Shown piece by piece: positions 37,183 to 50,870 of a stretch of 64,000 bases of DNA. A program made the translations under genes and the position numbers. Position 1 is the stretch's first letter. Each line of letters opens with the position of its first letter. Source of the DNA: Auanema rhodensis. Lineage: Eukaryota; Nematoda; Chromadorea; Rhabditida; Rhabditidae. The notes under the pieces are model-generated. The model saw only the letters and a program-made list of their open reading frames with translations, ran no database searches and had not been told where the DNA came from. The DNA is taken from contig OZ059894.1 in assembly GCA_964057225.1 (NCBI GenBank), positions 21,792,476 through 21,856,475 of the forward strand, written 5' to 3'.

Positions 37183-38586
37183 TCACCCTGAAGAATTAAT
37201 TTTTTCGTTGAATAACATTGTCCATCGTCTTTGCCTTGAAAAAAGGAATCTAAAAACATCTACTTGTTGCTGAATTATTTTGAAATTTTTCGAAAAAATT
37301 TTTGTCAAAATGTTTTTGGAAGCAATGTTGAGTGTACATGGAAACTCAACATACACTAATGCATCATTTTTCAAACGATCATATCTAATTTTTGTATTAA
37401 GCGTTTCTCAATGTAGTATAGTGCATTCGATGCGGATTTTTAAGCTGCGTCGATCTGTGTTATCAGATTTGCGCTAGCTTAAAAATGCACCGAGATATCA
37501 ACTGATATAAGTTCACACTTATATCCTCGATTTTCACCCTGAAGAATTATTTTTTTCGTTGAATAACATTGTCCATCGTCCTTGCCTTGAAAAATGGAAT
37601 CTAAAAACATCTACTTTTTGCTAAATTATTTTGAAATTTTTCGAAAAAATTTTTGTCAAAATGTTTTTGGAAGCAATGTTGAGTGTACATGGAAACTCAA
37701 CATACACTAATGCATCATTTTTCAAACGATCATAACTAATTTTTGTATTAAGTTTTTCTCAATGTAGTATAGTGCATTCGATGCGGATTTTTAAGCTGCG
37801 TCGATCTGTGTTATCAGATTTGCGCTAGCTTAAAAATGCACCGAGATATCAACTGATATAAGTTCACACTTATATCCTCGATTTTCACCCTGAAGAATTA
37901 ATTTTTTCGTTGAATAACATTGTTCATCGTCTTTGCCTTGAAAAAAGGAATCTAAAAACATCTACTTTTTGCTAAATTATTCTGATATTTTTTGAAAAAA
38001 TTTTCGTCAAAATGTTTTTGGAAGCAATGTTGAGTGTACATGGAAACTCAACATACACTAATGCATCATTTTTCAAACGATCATAACTAATTTTTGTATT
38101 AAGCGTTTCTCAATGTAGTATAGTGCATTCGATGCGGATTTTTAAGCTGCGTCGATCTGTGTTATCAGATTTGCGCTAGCTTAAAAATGCACCGAGATAT
38201 CAACTGATACAAGTTCACACTTATATCCTCGATTTTCACCCTGAAGAATTAATTTTTTCGTTGAATAACGTTGTCTATCGTCTTTGCCTTGAAAAATGGA
38301 ATCTAAAAACATCTACTTTTTGCTAAATTATTTTGAAATTTTTCGAAAAAATTTTTGTCAAAATGTTTTTAGAAGCAATGTTGAGTGTACATGGAAACTC
38401 AACATACACTAATGCATCATTTTTCAAACGATCATAACTAATTTGTGTATTAAGCGTTTCTCAATGTAGTATAGTGCATTCGATGCGGATTTTTAAGCTG
38501 CGTCGATCTGTGTTATCAGATTTGCGCTAGCTTAAAAATGCACCGAGATATCAACTGATACAAGTTCACACTTATATCCTCGATTT
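37183..38586 (+). repeat. Four-monomer block repeated at +2106 bp, copy 1
   Basis: Diagnostic changes in order are ctgaattatttt with gatcatatct, then gaattattttttt with aagtttttc, then gttcatcgtc with attctgatattttttg, then aacgttgtctatc with gtttttagaagc. All recur at 39289-40692, exactly six monomers later. A rare gtattgtgc change just before the block (37065) also recurs at 39171, so homology starts slightly upstream. Confidence 0.92.
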
Positions 38587-39288
38587 TCACCCTGAAGAAT
38601 TAATTTTTTCGTTGAATAACATTGTCTATCGTCTTTGCCTTGAGAAATGGAATCTAAAAACATCTACTTTTTGCTAAATTATTTTGAAATTTTTCGAAAA
38701 AATTTTTGTCAAAATGTTTTTGGAAGCAATGTTGAGTGTACATGGAAACTCAACATACACTAATGCATCATTTTTCAAACGATCATAACTAATTTTTGTA
38801 TTAAGCGTTTCTCAATGTAGTATAGTGCATTCGATGCGGATTTTTAAGCTGCGTCGATCTGTGTTATCAGATTTGCGCTAGCTTAAAAATGCACCGAGAT
38901 ATCAACTGATATAAGTTCACACTTATATCCTCGATTTTCACCCTGAAGAATTATTTTTTTCGTTGAATAACATTGTCCATCGTCCTTGCCTTGAAAAATG
39001 GAATCTAAAAACATCTACTTTTTGCTAAATTATTTTGAAATTTTTCGAAAAAATTTTTGTCAAAATGTTTTTGGAAGCAATGTTGAGTGTACATGGAAAC
39101 TCAACATACACTAATGCATCATTTTTCAAACGATCATAACTAATTTTTGTATCAAACGTTTCTCAATGTAGTATTGTGCATTCGATGCGGATTTTTAAGC
39201 TGCGTCGATCTGTGTTATCAGATTTGCGCTAGCTTAAAAATGCACCGAGATATCAACTGATACAAGTTCACACTTATATCCTCGATTT

Positions 39289-40692
39289 TCACCCTGAAGA
39301 ATTAATTTTTTTGTTGAATAACATTGTCCATCGTCTTTGCCTTGAAAAAAGGAATCTAAAAACATCTACTTTTTGCTGAATTATTTTGAAATTTTTCGAA
39401 AAAATTTTTGTCAAAATGTTTTTGGAAGCAATGTTGAGTGTACATGGAAACTCAACATACACTAATGCATCATTTTTCAAACGATCATATCTAATTTTTG
39501 TATTAAGCGTTTCTCAATGTAGTATAGTGCATTCGATGCGGATTTTTAAGCTGCGTCGATCTGTGTTATCAGATTTGCGCTAGCTTAAAAATGCACCGAG
39601 ATATCAACTGATATAAGTTCACACTTATATCCTCGATTTTCACCCTGAAGAATTATTTTTTTCGTTGAATAACATTGTCCATCGTCCTTGCCTTGAAAAA
39701 TGGAATCTAAAAACATCTACTTTTTGCTAAATTATTTTGAAATTTTTCGAAAAAATTTTTGTCAAAATGTTTTTGGAAGCAATGTTGAGTGTACATGGAA
39801 ACTCAACATACACTAATGCATCATTTTTCAAACGATCATAACTAATTTTTGTATTAAGCTTTTCTCAATGTAGTATAGTGCATTCGATGCGGATTTTTAA
39901 GCTGCGTCGATCTGTGTTATCAGATTTGCGCTAGCTTAAAAATGCACCGAGATATCAACTGATATAAGTTCACACTTATATCCTCGATTTTCACCCTGAA
40001 GAATTAATTTTTTCGTTGAATAACATTGTTCATCGTCTTTGCCTTGAAAAAAGGAATCTAAAAACATATACTTTTTGCTAAATTATTCTGATATTTTTTG
40101 AAAAAATTTTCGTCAAAATGTTTTTGGAAGCAATGTTGAGTGTACATGGAAACTCAACATACACTAATGCATCATTTTTCAAACGATCATAACTAATTTT
40201 TGTATTAAGCGTTTCTCAATGTAGTATAGTGCATTCGATGCGGATTTTTAAGCTGCGTCGATCTGTGTTATCAGATTTGCGCTAGCTTAAAAATGCACCG
40301 AGATATCAACTGATACAAGTTCACACTTATATCCTCGATTTTCACCCTGAAGAATTAATTTTTTCGTTGAATAACGTTGTCTATCGTCTTTGCCTTGAAA
40401 AATGGAATCTAAAAACATCTACTTTTTGCTAAATTATTTTGAAATTTTTCGAAAAAATTTTTGTCAAAATGTTTTTAGAAGCAATGTTGAGTGTACATGG
40501 AAACTCAACATACACTAATGCATCATTTTTCAAACGATCATAACTAATTTTTGTATTAAGCGTTTCTCGATGTAGTATAGTGCATTCGATGCGGATTTTT
40601 AAGCTGCGTCGATCTGTGTTATCAGATTTGCGCTAGCTTAAAAATGCACCGAGATATCAACTGATACAAGTTCACACTTATATCCTCGATTT
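39289..40692 (+). repeat. Four-monomer block repeated at +2106 bp, copy 2
   Basis: It matches the 37183 block at each diagnostic site, with small differences: tttgttg near 39309, aagcttttc for aagtttttc, catatacttt at 40067, and tattaag with tctcgatg where copy 1 has aatttgtgtatta. Confidence 0.92.
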
Positions 40693-42798
40693 TCACCCTG
40701 AAGAATTAATTTTTTCGTTGAATAACATTGTCTATCGTCTTTGCCTTGAAAAATGGAATCTAAAAACATCTACTTTTTGCTAAATTATTTTGAAATTTTT
40801 CGAAAAAATTTTTGTCAAAATGTTTTTGGAAGCAATGTTGAGTGTACATGGAAACTCAACATACACTAATGCATCATTTTTCAAACGATCATAACTAATT
40901 TTTGTATTAAGCGTTTCTCAATGTAGTATAGTGCATTCGATGCGGATTTTTAAGCTGCGTCGATCTGTGTTATCAGATTTGCGCTAGCTTAAAAATGCAC
41001 CGAGATATCAACTGATATAAGTTCACACTTATATCCTCGATTTTCACCCTGAAGAATTATTTTTTTCGTTGAATAACATTGTCCATCGTCCTTGCCTTGA
41101 AAAATGGAATCTAAAAACATCTACTTTTTGCTAAATTATTTTGAAATTTTTCGAAAAAATTTTTGTCAAAATGTTTTTGGAAGCAATGTTGAGTGTACAT
41201 GGAAACTCAACATACACTAATGCATCATTTTTCAAACGATCATAACTAATTTTTGTATCAAGCGTTTCTCAATGTAGTATAGTGCATTCGATGCGGATTT
41301 TTAAGCTGCGTCGATCTGTGTTATCAGATTTGCGCTAGCTTAAAAATGCACCGAGATATCAACTGATATAAGTTCACACTTATATCCTCGATTTTCACCC
41401 TGAAGAATTAATTTTTTCGTTGAATAACATTGTCCATCGTCTTTGCCTTGAAAAAAGGAATCTAAAAACATCTACTTTTTGCTAAATTATTCTGAAATTT
41501 TTCGAAAAAATTTTTGTCAAAATGTTTTTGGAAGCAATGTTGAGTGTACATGGAAACTCAACATACACTAATGCATCATTTTTCAAACGATCATAACTAA
41601 TTTTTGTATTAAGCGTTTCTCAATGTAGTATAGTGCATTCGATGCGGATTTTTAAGCTGCGTCGATCTGTGTTATCAGATTTGCGCTAGCTTAAAAATGC
41701 ACCGAGATATCAACTGATACAAGTTCACACTTATATCCTCGATTTTCACCCTTAAGAATTAATTTTTTCGTTGAATAACATTGTCTATCGTCTTTGCCTT
41801 GAAAAATGGAATCTAAAAACATCTACTTTTTGCTAAATTATTTTGAAATTTTTCGAAAAAATTTTTGTCAAAATGTTTTTGGAAGCAATGTTGAGTGTAC
41901 ATGGAAACTCAACATACACTAATGCATCATTTTTCAAACGATCATAACTAATTTTTGTATTAAGCGTTTCTCAGTGTAGTATAGTGCATTCGATGCGGAT
42001 TTTTAAGCTGCGTCGATCTGTGTTATCAGATTTGCGCTAGCTTAAAAATGCACCGAGATATCAACTGATATAAGTTCACACTTATATCCTCGATTTTCAC
42101 CCTGAAGAATTATTTTTTTCGTTGAATAACATTGTCCATCGTCCTTGCCTTGAAAAATGGAATCTAAAAACATCTACTTTTTGCTAAATTATTTTGAAAT
42201 TTTTCGAAAAAATTTTTGTCAAAATGTTTTTGGAAGCAATGTTGAGTGTACATGGAAACTCAACATACACTAATGCATCATTTTTCAAACGATCATAACT
42301 AATTTTTGTATTAAGCGTTTCTCAATGTAGTATAGTGCATTCGATGCGGATTTTTAAGCTGCGTCGATCTGTGTTATCAGATTTGCGCTAGCTTAAAAAT
42401 GCACCGAGATATCAACTGATACAAGTTCACACTTATATCCTCGATTTTCACCCTGAAGAATTAATTTTTTCGTTGAATAACGTTGTCTATCGTCTTTGCC
42501 TTGAAAAATGAAATCTAAAAACATCTACTTTTTGCTAAATTATTTTGAAATTTTTCGAAAAAATTTTTGTCAAAATGTTTTTGGAAGCAATGTTGAGTGT
42601 ACATGGAAACTCAACATACACTAATGCATCATTTTTCAAACGATCATAACTAATTTTTGTATTAAGCGTTTCTCAATGTAGTATAGTGCATTCGATGCGG
42701 ATTTTTAAGCTGCGTCGATCTGTGTTATCAGATTTGCGCTAGCTTAAAAATGCACCGAGATATCAACTGATACAAGTTCACACTTATATCCTCGATTT
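39991..42798 (+). repeat. Eight-monomer block repeated at +4563 bp, copy 1
   Basis: Eight copies in order (gttcatcgtc/attctgatatt; aacgttgtctatc/gtttttagaagc/tctcgatg; gtctatc; gaattattttttt/tatcaag; tgaaaaaagga/attctg; gtctatc; gaattattttttt; aacgttgtctatc/tgaaaaatgaa) are found again at 44554-47361. The offset is exactly 13 monomers (the tctgatatt change at 40087 and 44650). Confidence 0.9.
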
Positions 42799-44202
42799 TC
42801 ACCCTGAAGAATTAATTTTTTCGTTGAATAACATTGTCTATCGTCTTTGCCTTGAAAAATGGAATCTAAAAACATCTACTTTTTGCTAAATTATTTTGAA
42901 ATTTTTCGAAAAAATTTTTGTCAAAATGTTTTTGGAAGCAATGTTGAGTGTACATGGAAACTCAACATACACTAATGCATCATTTTTCAAACGATCATAA
43001 CTAATTTTTGTATTAAGCGTTTCTCAATGTAGTATAGTGCATTCGATGCGGATTTTTAAGCTGCGTCGATCTGTGTTATCAGATTTGCGCTAGCTTAAAA
43101 ATGCACCGAGATATCAACTGATATAAGTTCACACTTATATCCTCGATTTTCACCCTGAAGAATTATTTTTTTCGTTGAATAACATTGTCCATCGTCCTTG
43201 CCTTGAAAAATGGAATCTAAAAACATCTACTTTTTGCTAAATTATTTTGAAATTTTTCGAAAAAATTTTTGTCAAAATGTTTTTGGAAGCAATGTTGAGT
43301 GTACATGGAAACTCAACATACACTAATGCATCATTTTTCAAACGATCATAACTAATTTTTGTATTAAGCGTTTCTCAATGTAGTATAGTGCATTCGATGC
43401 GGATTTTTAAGCTGCGTCGATCTGTGTTATCAGATTTGCGCTAGCTTAAAAATGCACCGAGATATCAACTGATACAAGTTCACACTTATATCCTCGATTT
43501 TCACCCTGAAGAATTAATTTTTTCGTTGAATAACGTTGTCTATCGTCTTTGCCTTGAAAAATGAAATCTAAAAACGTCTACTTTTTGCTAAATTATTTTG
43601 AAATGTTTCGAAAAAATTTTTGTCAAAATGTTTTTGGAAGCAATGTTGAGTGTACATGGAAACTCAACATACACTAATGCATCATTTTTCAAACGATCAT
43701 AACTAATTTTTGTATTAAGCGTTTCTCAATGTAGTATAGTGCATTCGATGCGGATTTTTAAGCTGCGTCGATCTGTGTTATCAGATTTGCGCTAGCTTAA
43801 AAATGCACCGAGATATCAACTGATACAAGTTCACACTTATATCCTCGATTTTCACCCTGAAGAATTAATTTTTTCGTTGAATAACATTGTCTATCGTCTT
43901 TGCCTTGAAAAATGGAATCTAAAAACATCTACTTTTTGCTAAATTATTTTGAAATTTTTCGAAAAAATTTTTGTCAAAATGTTTTTGGAAGCAATGTTGA
44001 GTGTACATGGAAACTCAACATACACTAATGCATCATTTTTCAAACGATCATAACTAATTTTTGTATTAAGCGTTTCTCAATGTAGTATAGTGCATTCGAT
44101 GCGGATTTTTAAGCTGCGTCGATCTGTGTTATCAGATTTGCGCTAGCTTAAAAATGCACCGAGATATCAACTGATATAAGTTCACACTTATATCCTCGAT
44201 TT
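42097..44202 (+). repeat. Trimeric higher-order repeat, 1053 bp, two units
   Basis: The order gaattattttttt/gtccttgcc, then aacgttgtctatc/tgaaaaatgaa, then attgtctatc/tgaaaaatgga appears at 42097-43149 and again at 43150-44202. A similar alternation continues at 47362-48414. The second unit has private changes (aaaaacgtct, aaatgtttcg). Confidence 0.85.
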
Positions 44203-44553
44203 TCACCCTGAAGAATTATTTTTTTCGTTGAATAACATTGTCCATCGTCCTTGCCTTGAAAAATGAAATCTAAAAACATCTACTTTTTGCTAAATTATTT
44301 TGAAATTTTTCGAAAAAATTTTTGTCAAAATGTTTTTGGAAGCAATGTTGAGTGTACATGGAAACTCAACATACACTAATGCATCATTTTTCAAACGATC
44401 ATAACTAATTTTTGTATCAAGCGTTTCTCAATGTAGTATAGTGCATTCGATGCGGATTTTTAAGCTGCGTCGATCTGTGTTATCAGATTTGCGCTAGCTT
44501 AAAAATGCACCGAGATATCAACTGATATAAGTTCACACTTATATCCTCGATTT

Positions 44554-47361
44554 TCACCCTGAAGAATTAATTTTTTCGTTGAATAACATTGTTCATCGTC
44601 TTTGCCTTGAAAAAAGGAATCTAAAAACATCTACTTTTTGCTAAATTATTCTGATATTTTTTGAAAAAATTTTCGTCAAAATGTTTTTGGAAGCAATGTT
44701 GAGTGTACATGGAAACTCAACATACACTAATGCATCATTTTTCAAACGATCATAACTAATTTTTGTATTAAGCGTTTCTCAATGTAGTATAGTGCATTCG
44801 ATGCGGATTTTTAAGCTGCGTCGATCTGTGTTATCAGATTTGCGCTAGCTTAAAAATGCACCGAGATATCAACTGATACAAGTTCACACTTATATCCTCG
44901 ATTTTCACCCTGAAGAATTAATTTTTTCGTTGAATAACGTTGTCTATCGTCTTTGCCTTGAAAAATGGAATCTAAAAACATCTACTTTTTGCTAAATTAT
45001 TTTGAAATTTTTCGAAAAAATTTTTGTCAAAATGTTTTTAGAAGCAATGTTGAGTGTACATGGAAACTCAACATACACTAATGCATCATTTTTCAAACGA
45101 TCATAACTAATTTTTGTATTAAGCGTTTCTCGATGTAGTATAGTGCATTCGATGCGGATTTTTAAGCTGCGTCGATCTGTGTTATCAGATTTGCGCTAGC
45201 TTAAAAATGCACCGAGATATCAACTGATACAAGTTCACACTTATATCCTCGATTTTCACCCTGAAGAATTAATTTTTTCGTTGAATAACATTGTCTATCG
45301 TCTTTGCCTTGAAAAATGGAATCTAAAAACATCTACTTTTTGCTAAATTATTTTGAAATTTTTCGAAAAAATTTTTGTCAAAATGTTTTTGGAAGCAATG
45401 TTGAGTGTACATGGAAACTCAACATACACTAATGCATCATTTTTCAAACGATCATAACTAATTTTTGTATTAAGCGTTTCTCAATGTAGTATAGTGCATT
45501 CGATGCGGATTTTTAAGCTGCGTCGATCTGTGTTATCAGATTTGCGCTAGCTTAAAAATGCACCGAGATATCAACTGATATAAGTTCACACTTATATCCT
45601 CGATTTTCACCCTGAAGAATTATTTTTTTCGTTGAATAACATTGTCCATCGTCCTTGCCTTGAAAAATGGAATCTAAAAACATCTACTTTTTGCTAAATT
45701 ATTTTGAAATTTTTCGAAAAAATTTTTGTCAAAATGTTTTTGGAAGCAATGTTGAGTGTACATGGAAACTCAACATACACTAATGCATCATTTTTCAAAC
45801 GATCATAACTAATTTTTGTATCAAGCGTTTCTCAATGTAGTATAGTGCATTCGATGCGGATTTTTAAGCTGCGTCGATCTGTGTTATCAGATTTGCGCTA
45901 GCTTAAAAATGCACCGAGATATCAACTGATATAAGTTCACACTTATATCCTCGATTTTCACCCTGAAGAATTAATTTTTTCGTTGAATAACATTGTCCAT
46001 CGTCTTTGCCTTGAAAAAAGGAATCTAAAAACATCTACTTTTTGCTAAATTATTCTGAAATTTTTCGAAAAAATTTTTGTCAAAATGTTTTTGGAAGCAA
46101 TGTTGAGTGTACATGGAAACTCAACATACACTAATGCATCATTTTTCAAACGATCATAACTAATTTTTGTATTAAGCGTTTCTCAATGTAGTATAGTGCA
46201 TTCGATGCGGATTTTTAAGCTGCGTCGATCTGTGTTATCAGATTTGCGCTAGCTTAAAAATGCACCGAGATATCAACTGATACAAGTTCACACTTATATC
46301 CTCGATTTTCACCCTGAAGAATTAATTTTTTCGTTGAATAACATTGTCTATCGTCTTTGCCTTGAAAAATGGAATCTAAAAACATCTACTTTTTGCTAAA
46401 TTATTTTGAAATTTTTCGAAAAAATTTTTGTCAAAATGTTTTTGGAAGCAATGTTGAGTGTACATGGAAACTCAACATACACTAATGCATCATTTTTCAA
46501 ACGATCATAACTAATTTTTGTATTAAGCGTTTCTCAATGTAGTATAGTGCATTCGATGCGGATTTTTAAGCTGCGTCGATCTGTGTTATCAGATTTGCGC
46601 TAGCTTAAAAATGCACCGAGATATCAACTGATATAAGTTCACACTTATATCCTCGATTTTCACCCTGAAGAATTATTTTTTTCGTTGAATAACATTGTCC
46701 ATCGTCCTTGCCTTGAAAAATGGAATCTAAAAACATCTACTTTTTGCTAAATTATTTTGAAATTTTTCGAAAAAATTTTTGTCAAAATGTTTTTGGAAGC
46801 AATGTTGAGTGTACATGGAAACTCAACATACACTAATGCATCATTTTTCAAACGATCATAACTAATTCTTGTATGAAGCGTTTCTCAATGTAGTATAGTG
46901 CATTCGATGCGGATTTTTAAGCTGCGTCGATCTGTGTTATCAGATTTGCGCTAGCTTAAAAATGCACCGAGATATCAACTGATACAAGTTCACACTTATA
47001 TCCTCGATTTTCACCCTGAAGAATTAATTTTTTCGTTGAATAACGTTGTCTATCGTCTTTGCCTTGAAAAATGAAATCTAAAAACATCTACTTTTTGCTA
47101 AATTATTTTGAAATTTTTCGAAAAAATTTTTGTCAAAATGTTTTTGGAAGCAATGTTGAGTGTACATGGAAACTCAACATACACTAATGCATCATTTTTC
47201 AAACGATCATAACTAATTTTTGTATTAAGCGTTTCTCAATGTAGTATAGTGCATTCGATGCGGATTTTTAAGCTGCGTCGATCTGTGTTATCAGATTTGC
47301 GCTAGCTTAAAAATGCACCGAGATATCAACTGATATAAGTTCACACATATATCCTCGATTT
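44554..47361 (+). repeat. Eight-monomer block repeated at +4563 bp, copy 2
   Basis: This repeats 39991-42798 in the same order. Small private changes include attcttgtatgaag near 46866. Its seventh and eighth copies pass into the alternating gaattattttttt and aacgttgtct series. Confidence 0.9.
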
Positions 47362-48414
47362 TCACCCTGAAGAATTATTTTTTTCGTTGAATAACATTGT
47401 CCATCGTCCTTGCCTTGAAAAATGGAATCTAAAAACATCTACTTTTTGCTAAATTATTTTGAAATTTTTCGAAAAAATTTTTGTCAAAATGTTTTTGGAA
47501 GCAATGTTGAGTGTACATGGAAACTCAACATACACTAATGCATCATTTTTCAAACGATCATAACTAATTTTTGTATTAAGCGTTTCTCAATGTAGTATAG
47601 TGCATTCGATGCGGATTTTCAAGCTGCGTCGATCTGTGTTATCAGATTTGCGCTAGCTTAAAAATGCACCGAGATATCAACTGATACCAGTTCACACTTA
47701 TATCCTCGATTTTCACCCTGAAGAATTAATTTTTTCGTTGAATAACGTTGTCTATCGTCTTTGCCTTGAAAAATGAAATCTAAAAACATCTACTTTTTGC
47801 TAAATTATTTTGAAATTTTTCGAAAAAATTTTTGTCAAAATGTTTTTGGAAGCAATGTTGAGTGTACATGGAAACTCAACATACACTAATGCATCATTTT
47901 TCAAACGATCATAACTAATTTTTGTATTAAGCGTTTCTCAATGTAGTATAGTGCATTCGATGCGGATTTTTAAGCTGCGTCGATCTGTGTAATCAGATTT
48001 GCGCTAGCTTAAAAATGCACCGAGATATCAACTGATACAAGTTCACACTTATATCCTCGATTTTCACCCTGAAGAATTAATTTTTTCGTTGAATAACATT
48101 GTCTATCGTCTTTGCCTTGAAAAATGGAATCTAAAAACATCTACTTTTTGCTAAATTATTTTGAAATTTTTCGAAAAAATTTTTGTCAAAATGTTTTTGG
48201 AAGCAATGTTGAGTGTACATGGAAACTCAACATACACTAATGCATCATTTTTCAAACGATCATAACTAATTTTTGTATTAAGCGTTTCTCAATGTAGTAT
48301 AGTGCATTCGATGCGGATTTTTAAGCTGCGTCGATCTGTGTTATCAGATTTGCGCTAGCTTAAAAATGCACCGAGATATCAACTGATATAAGTTCACACT
48401 TATATCCTCGATTT

Positions 48415-48764
48415 TCACCCTGAAGAATTAATTTTTTCGTTGAATAACATTGTCCATCGTCTTTGTCTTGAAAAAAGGAATCTAAAAACATCTACTTTTT
48501 GCTAAATTATTCTGAAATTTTTCGAAAAAATTTTTGTCAAAAGTTTTTGGAAGCAATGTTGAGTGTACATGGAAACTCAACATACACTAATGCATCATTT
48601 TTCAAACGATCATAACTAATTTTTGTATCAAGCGTTTCTCAATGTAGTATAGTGCATTCGATGCGGATTTTTAAGCTGCGTCGATCTGTGTTATCAGATT
48701 TGCGCTAGCTTAAAAATGCACCGAGATATCAACTGATATAAGTTCACACTTATATCCTCGATTT
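48415..48764 (+). repeat. Monomer with 1-bp deletion (350 bp)
   Basis: The T of gtcaaaatg is missing near 48543 (gtcaaaagtttttgg). This shifts the array phase by one base. The copy also reads tttgtcttg for tttgccttg. I found no other copy with this deletion. Confidence 0.93.
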
Positions 48765-50870
48765 TCACCCTGAAGAATTAATTTTTTCGTTGAATAACAT
48801 TGTCCATCGTCTTTGCCTTGAAAAAAGGAATCTAAAAACATCTACTTTTTGCTAAATTATTCTGAAATTTTTCGAAAAAATTTTTGTCAAAATGTTTTTG
48901 GAAGCAATGTTGAGTGTACATGGAAACTCAACATACACTAATGCATCATTTTTCAAACGATCATAACTAATTTTTGTATTAAGCGTTTCTCAATGTAGTA
49001 TAGTGCATTCGATGCGGATTTTTAAGCTGCGTCGATCTGTGTTATCAGATTTGCGCTAACTTAAAAATGCACCGAGATATCAACTGATACAAGTTCACAC
49101 TTATATCCTCGATTTTCACCCTGAAGAATTAATTTTTTCGTTGAATAACATTGTCTATCGTCTTTGCCTTGAAAAATGGAATCTAAAAACATCTACTTTT
49201 TGCTAAATTATTCTGAAATTTTTCGAAAAAATTTTTGTCAAAATGTTTTTGGAAGCAATGTTGAGTGTACATGGAAACTCAACATACACTAATGCATCAT
49301 TTTTCAAACGATCATAACTAATTTTTGTATTAAGCGTTTCTCAATGTAGTATAGTGCATTCGATGCGGATTTTTAAGCTGCGTCGATCTGTGTTATCAGA
49401 TTTGCGCTAGCTTAAAAATGCACCGAGATATCAACTGATATAAGTTCACACTTATATCCTCGATTTTCACCCTGAAGAATTATTTTTTTCGTTGAATAAC
49501 GTTGTCTATCGTCTTTGCCTTGAAAAATGGAATCTAAAAACATCTACTTTTTGCTAAATTATTTTGAAATTTTTCGAAAAAATTTTTGTCAAAATGTTTT
49601 TGGAAGCAATGTTGAGTGTACATGGAAACTCAACATACACTAATGCATCATTTTTCAAACGATCATAACTAATTTTTGTATTAAGCGTTTCTCAATGTAG
49701 TATAGTGCATTCGATGCGGATTTTTAAGCTGCGTCGATCTGTGTTATCAGATTTGCGCTAGCTTAAAAATGCACCGAGATATCAACTGATACAAGTTCAC
49801 ACTTATATCCTCGATTTTCACCCTGAAGAATTAATTTTTTCGTTGAATAACGTTGTCTATCGTCTTTGCCTTGAAAAATGGAATCTAAAAACATCTACTT
49901 TTTGCTAAATTATTTTGAAATTTTTCGAAAAAATTTTTGTCAAAATGTTTTTGGAAGCAATGTTGAGTGTACATGGAAACTCAACATACACTAATGCATC
50001 ATTTTTCAAACGATCATAACTAATTTTTGTATTAAGCGTTTCTCAATGTAGTATAGTGCATTCGATGCGGATTTTTAAGCTGCGTCGATCTGTGTTATCA
50101 GATTTGCGCTAGCTTAAAAATGCACCGAGATATCAACTGATACAAGTTCACACTTATATCCTCGATTTTCACCCTGAAGAATTATTTTTTTCGTTGAATA
50201 ACATTGTCCATCGTCCTTGCCTTGAAAAATGGAATCTAAAAACATCTACTTTTTGCTAAATTATTTTGAAATTTTTCGAAAAAATTTTTGTCAAAATGTT
50301 TTTGGAAGCAATGTTGAGTGTACATGGAAACTCAACATACACTAATGCATCATTTTTCAAACGATCATAACTAATTTTTGTATCAAGCGTTTCTCAATGT
50401 AGTATAGTGCATTCGATGCGGATTTTTAAGCTGCGTCGATCTGTGTTATCAGATTTGCGCTAGCTTAAAAATGCACCGAGATATCAACTGATATAAGTTC
50501 ACACTTATATCCTCGATTTTCACCCTGAAGAATTAATTTTTTCGTTGAATAACATTGTCCATCGTCTTTGCCTTGAAAAAAGGAATCTAAAAACATCTAC
50601 TTTTTGCTAAATTATTCTGAAATTTTTCGAAAAAATTTTTGTCAAAATGTTTTTGGAAGCAATGTTGAGTGTACATGGAAACTCAACATACACTAATGCA
50701 TCATTTTTCAAACGATCATAACTAATTTTTGTATTAAGCGTTTCTCAATGTAGTATAGTGCATTCGATGCGGATTTTTAAGCTGCGTCGATCTGTGTTAT
50801 CAGATTTGCGCTAACTTAAAAATGCACCGAGATATCAACTGATACAAGTTCACACTTATATCCTCGATTT

